Of a stretch of 18,587 nucleotides of DNA, positions 16,428 to 18,587 are shown piece after piece. Within the stretch, counting starts at the first letter, position 1; every line of letters begins with the position of its first letter. The translations under genes were made by a program, and so were the position numbers. Under the pieces are notes generated by a model. It did no database searches. It saw nothing but the letters and a program-made list of their open reading frames with translations, and was not told where the DNA came from. Where the stretch lies: positions 1 to 18,587 of the forward strand of contig DASQSZ010000175.1 of NCBI GenBank assembly GCA_035642125.1, given 5' to 3'. The stretch is from CALAED01 sp937891035 (lineage in GTDB: Bacteria; Actinomycetota; Actinomycetes; Streptosporangiales; Streptosporangiaceae).

Positions 16428-17225
16428 ATGGACAGCGCGGACGTTCATGGGGCCTTCCGCGACGCGCGCCGTGAGCTGGAATCGGTCCGGGCACTGCCCG
16501 CGGGTGCCCCCGGCGTGGGCGAGGCGGCCGACGGACAGGTGCGGGTGGTCGCGGCCAAAGGTGTCATCGAGTCCATCGAATTAGACCCGCGCGTGATGCG
16601 GCTGCCGAGCGAACGTCTCACCGAGCACCTCGTCGCCGCCGGAAACGCCGCCCTTGCGGAGATGCGGGCCCGGGCACCGGCACCGGAGCCCGCCGGCATC
16701 GACCCGGCCGCGCTCGCCGAGCGGGTGGAGCAGTTGACGGGCGAAGGGCTGCGGTCCATGGCGACGATCACCCAGGCGATCGAGGACGCGATGTCCCGGG
16801 TGGCGGAGCGTACGGGTATGACCGGCGATCCCGGTTTGCAGGGGTTGGAGCAGCTGGTGGAGCAGACCCGCCGGAGCATTCCGGCGGTCACTGGCGACTC
16901 CGCCGACGAGGCACCGGATCTCGCAGGCGCGGGAGCGGCGGCCGAAGGGCGGATACGGGCGCGTGTGACGCCGGGCGGGCGCATCGAATCACTGGACATC
17001 GATCCAGGGGTGATGCGGTTCGCCTCCGCTGACGTCGCCGAGCAGGCGGCCGCCGCGGTGAACGCCGCGCTCGACGACATGCGAGCCAAGTCACGCGACC
17101 GCGCGGGCGCGGTGGGCAACGTGGATCTGCGACGGCTGCAAGCGCTGCGGGAGGAAAGCGTACGGCAGATGAGCGCATACTCCGGCGCCCTGCGTGACCT
17201 GATCGCGAGCGTCTATCGCCGCTGA
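16428..17225 (+). CDS. Protein with two tandem YbaB/EbfC-like modules
   Basis: 265 residues. Two alignable halves each have a YbaB-like beta core and a following helix. Core 1 is about 33-83 (GQVRVVAAKGVIESIELDPRVMRL then AAGNAALAEMRA). Core 2 is about 171-222 (GRIRARVTPGGRIESLDIDPGVMRF then AVNAALDDMRA), an offset of 139 residues. The helices (LAERVEQLTGEGLRSM near 96 and LQALREESVRQMSAY near 237) also resemble each other. YbaB/EbfC proteins are small dimeric nucleoid-associated DNA-binding proteins; here one chain carries the equivalent of a dimer. YbaB-like proteins recur beside WXG100/type VII genes in actinomycetes, where their role is unclear. It lies 26 nt before the EspC-like gene. 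Confidence 0.75.
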   Translation: MDSADVHGAFRDARRELESVRALPAGAPGVGEAADGQVRVVAAKGVIESIELDPRVMRLPSERLTEHLVAAGNAALAEMRARAPAPEPAGIDPAALAERVEQLTGEGLRSMATITQAIEDAMSRVAERTGMTGDPGLQGLEQLVEQTRRSIPAVTGDSADEAPDLAGAGAAAEGRIRARVTPGGRIESLDIDPGVMRFASADVAEQAAAAVNAALDDMRAKSRDRAGAVGNVDLRRLQALREESVRQMSAYSGALRDLIASVYRR

Positions 17226-17251
17226 GCGGCATGCGAGAGGGAGGCGGCCGC

Positions 17252-17575
17252 ATGGCCGATGAACTGCGATTTCATCCGCCGAGTCTGCGAGAGGCCGGTC
17301 AGGGGCTCAGCGAGGTGGGCGAACGGCTGGCCGCCGAATGGCAGGCGCTGGTCGCCGCCGCCCAGGGGATGGGCGACATCTTCGGCGATGACGACGTGGG
17401 GTCGCTGATCGCCGCCACCTACCAGGCGGCCCAGCAGATCGCCGAGGAGTCGTACGGCTCGGCGGCCGCAGGGTTCGGCGAGTTCGGCGGCGGATTGACC
17501 GACATGGCCGCGACGTACGAGCAGACCGAACAGGCCACTACGGAAGACGTCCAGGACGTCGGCGGGGCGGTGTAA
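17252..17575 (+). CDS. Small type VII secretion substrate, EspC/WXG100-like
   Basis: 107 residues and predicted helix-turn-helix, the size of WXG100/EspC-class proteins. The opening LRFHPPSLREAGQGLSEVGERLAAEWQAL is the first helix. The turn has IFGDDDVGS where classical EsxA has W-x-G, as in EspC-like proteins. The second helix ends GGLTDMAATYEQTEQAT. Y89 and E93 (YEQTE) form the Y-x-x-x-D/E export signal of mycobacterial-type type VII secretion. No signal peptide or membrane helix is present. ATG at 17252 is chosen because GGGAGG lies 7 nt upstream; an ATG six codons earlier has no such site. It probably pairs with the next gene product, whose start lies 4 nt past this stop. Confidence 0.8.
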   Translation: MADELRFHPPSLREAGQGLSEVGERLAAEWQALVAAAQGMGDIFGDDDVGSLIAATYQAAQQIAEESYGSAAAGFGEFGGGLTDMAATYEQTEQATTEDVQDVGGAV

Positions 17576-17579
17576 CCCG

Positions 17580-18071
17580 ATGGGTCTGCAAATCCCGGGA
17601 GAGCTCGCCGACTTGCTCAACGAACTGGGCTACACCTGGCCCAAGTCCGACGAGACCAAGCTCGTGGAGCTGGGCCGGCATTGGATGGACTACGGCGGCA
17701 AGGTGCAGGGCCTCGTCGGTGACGCCGAGGGCGGCGCCGGAAGAGTGTGGCCCGAGAACGCCGGCCAGGCGATCGAGGCGTTCCGGGCCAAGTGGGACGG
17801 CGAGAACTCGGCGCTGGCGGTCACCCGGGACGGCGCGACCGGTGCGCAGGTGGTCGGCGCCGCCCTGTTCGTCTGCGCGGCGATCGTGCTCGCGTTGAAG
17901 ATCAACGTGATCGTGCAGCTGACGATTCTGCTGATCGAGATCATCCAGGCGATCGCGACCGCCGCACCGACCTTCGGGGCGTCGCTGCTGGAGATTCCGG
18001 TCTTCAAGAAGCTCGCCGACATCGCCATCAACCTGATCATCAACCAGGCGATGGAGGCCATCCTTGGCTAG
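17580..18071 (+). CDS. WXG100-like protein with hydrophobic C-terminal half (CpnT-N-like)
   Basis: 163 residues. The N-terminal part (MGLQIPGELADLLNELGYTWPKSDETKLVELGRHWMDYG) resembles the WXG100-like N-terminal domain seen on large actinobacterial exported toxins of the CpnT type. RVWPENAGQAIEAFRAKW (55-72) acts as the W-x-x-x-G-type turn and second helix. Residues 88-128 are hydrophobic, enough for one or two membrane passes (VVGAALFVCAAIVLAL, IVQLTILLIEIIQAI). Another hydrophobic helix is near 143-162. Its role is likely to carry or anchor the toxin encoded next. The stop overlaps the TTG start of that gene by 8 nt, so a domain usually fused to the toxin here seems to be made as a separate chain. 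Confidence 0.78.
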   Translation: MGLQIPGELADLLNELGYTWPKSDETKLVELGRHWMDYGGKVQGLVGDAEGGAGRVWPENAGQAIEAFRAKWDGENSALAVTRDGATGAQVVGAALFVCAAIVLALKINVIVQLTILLIEIIQAIATAAPTFGASLLEIPVFKKLADIAINLIINQAMEAILG

Positions 18072-18587
18072 GGGTGGCAGAGCCGCCGCCGGCGCCGCCG
18101 AAGGCATCATCGCCAAGGCGGCCAGGGCGCTGCTGCGCAGCACAGACGACGCGGCCGCCAGAGGCGCGCGGACCGCCGCCCATACGGCGGGCCGGCGCGG
18201 CGCCACGGAAGCCGGCCAACAAGCGGGCCGGCGAGCGACACGTCGGTCGCTGCGCGAAGGCATGGCCAGCGCCCGCGATCGCGCCCGTCGCCTCCTCGGC
18301 CGGTCCACCACCAAGGACCCCATCGATGTCGCCTCCGGGGAGGTGGTGCTGGCCCAGACCGACGTGGAACTGCCCGGAGTGCTGCCGCTGGTGCTGGAAC
18401 GCACCCACATCTCGTCGTGGCGGGCGGGCGGCTGGTTCGGCGCCTCATGGGCCTCCACGCTGGATCAGCGGCTCGAGGTGGACGCCAACGGCGTGTGCTA
18501 TTCGTCCCCCGACGGCCTCGTGCTCGTCTATCCGCCGCCGATGATGCCCGGCATCGCACTGCTACCAGAGGAAGGGCCGCGCTGGCC
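18064..18587 (+). CDS. RHS-type polymorphic toxin, N-terminal part with DUF6531 domain (runs off the right edge)
   Basis: 174 residues visible and open to the window end. Residues 1-80 are Ala/Arg-rich and very basic. The DUF6531 signature starts near 84: DPIDVASGEVVLAQTDVELPGVLPLVLERTHIS, then GGWFGASWASTLDQRLEVDANGV and DGLVLVYPPP. DUF6531 marks the start of the RHS/YD-repeat shell in many actinobacterial polymorphic toxins. The shell encloses a variable C-terminal toxin, which is outside the window. The start is TTG at 18064: GGAGG lies 6 nt upstream, a stop at 18034-18036 closes the frame before it, and no ATG or GTG lies between. It overlaps the previous gene by 8 nt and is therefore co-translated with it. 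Confidence 0.85.
   Translation, partial: MARGGRAAAGAAEGIIAKAARALLRSTDDAAARGARTAAHTAGRRGATEAGQQAGRRATRRSLREGMASARDRARRLLGRSTTKDPIDVASGEVVLAQTDVELPGVLPLVLERTHISSWRAGGWFGASWASTLDQRLEVDANGVCYSSPDGLVLVYPPPMMPGIALLPEEGPRW

Overview
The window is very GC-rich and gene-dense, with GTG and TTG starts. Gene content and order (the aroC-aroK-aroB-aroQ, pepQ, efp, nusB series, an F420-type luciferase-like oxidoreductase, an SseB-family protein, type VII secretion-type proteins and a DUF6531 RHS toxin) point to the chromosome of a filamentous actinomycete. Streptosporangiales is my guess, but sequence alone does not settle the genus. I see no tRNA, rRNA, CRISPR array, insertion sequence or prophage. Almost every long plus-strand frame between 1 and 16200 is a GC-codon shadow.

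Left block, all minus strand (listed in transcription order from 16196 down to 1): carbamate kinase and a ring-opening amidohydrolase (cyanuric acid hydrolase/barbiturase family) as a tight pair; an SseB-family protein; a small A24 prepilin peptidase; a fused alpha-beta glycyl-tRNA synthetase; a membrane protein with six ~49-residue repeats; the shikimate genes aroC, aroK, aroB and aroQ; an LLM-class oxidoreductase; pepQ, efp and nusB; and a methyltransferase that runs off the left edge. The shikimate genes carry DAHP to 3-dehydroquinate and on to dehydroshikimate (aroB, aroQ), then phosphorylate shikimate (aroK) and form chorismate (aroC). aroA, aroE and aroG/F are not in the window. As I recall, in related actinomycetes the prepilin peptidase lies directly beside aroC; here the glycyl-tRNA synthetase and the repeat protein sit between them.

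Right block, plus strand from 16428: a protein made of two YbaB-like modules, a small EspC/WXG100-like secretion substrate, a WXG100-like protein with a hydrophobic C-terminal half, and the start of a DUF6531 RHS-type polymorphic toxin cut by the window edge. The last three are spaced or overlapped like one operon. This looks like a type VII secretion-linked toxin locus. Its warhead and immunity gene would lie beyond the window.

The 231-bp region between the divergent blocks is rich in dyad symmetries. Five genes that lack a clear Shine-Dalgarno sequence (methyltransferase, pepQ, A24 peptidase, SseB, carbamate kinase) each carry a TANNNT hexamer ending 6 or 7 nt before the start codon, which is the geometry of leaderless actinobacterial mRNAs.
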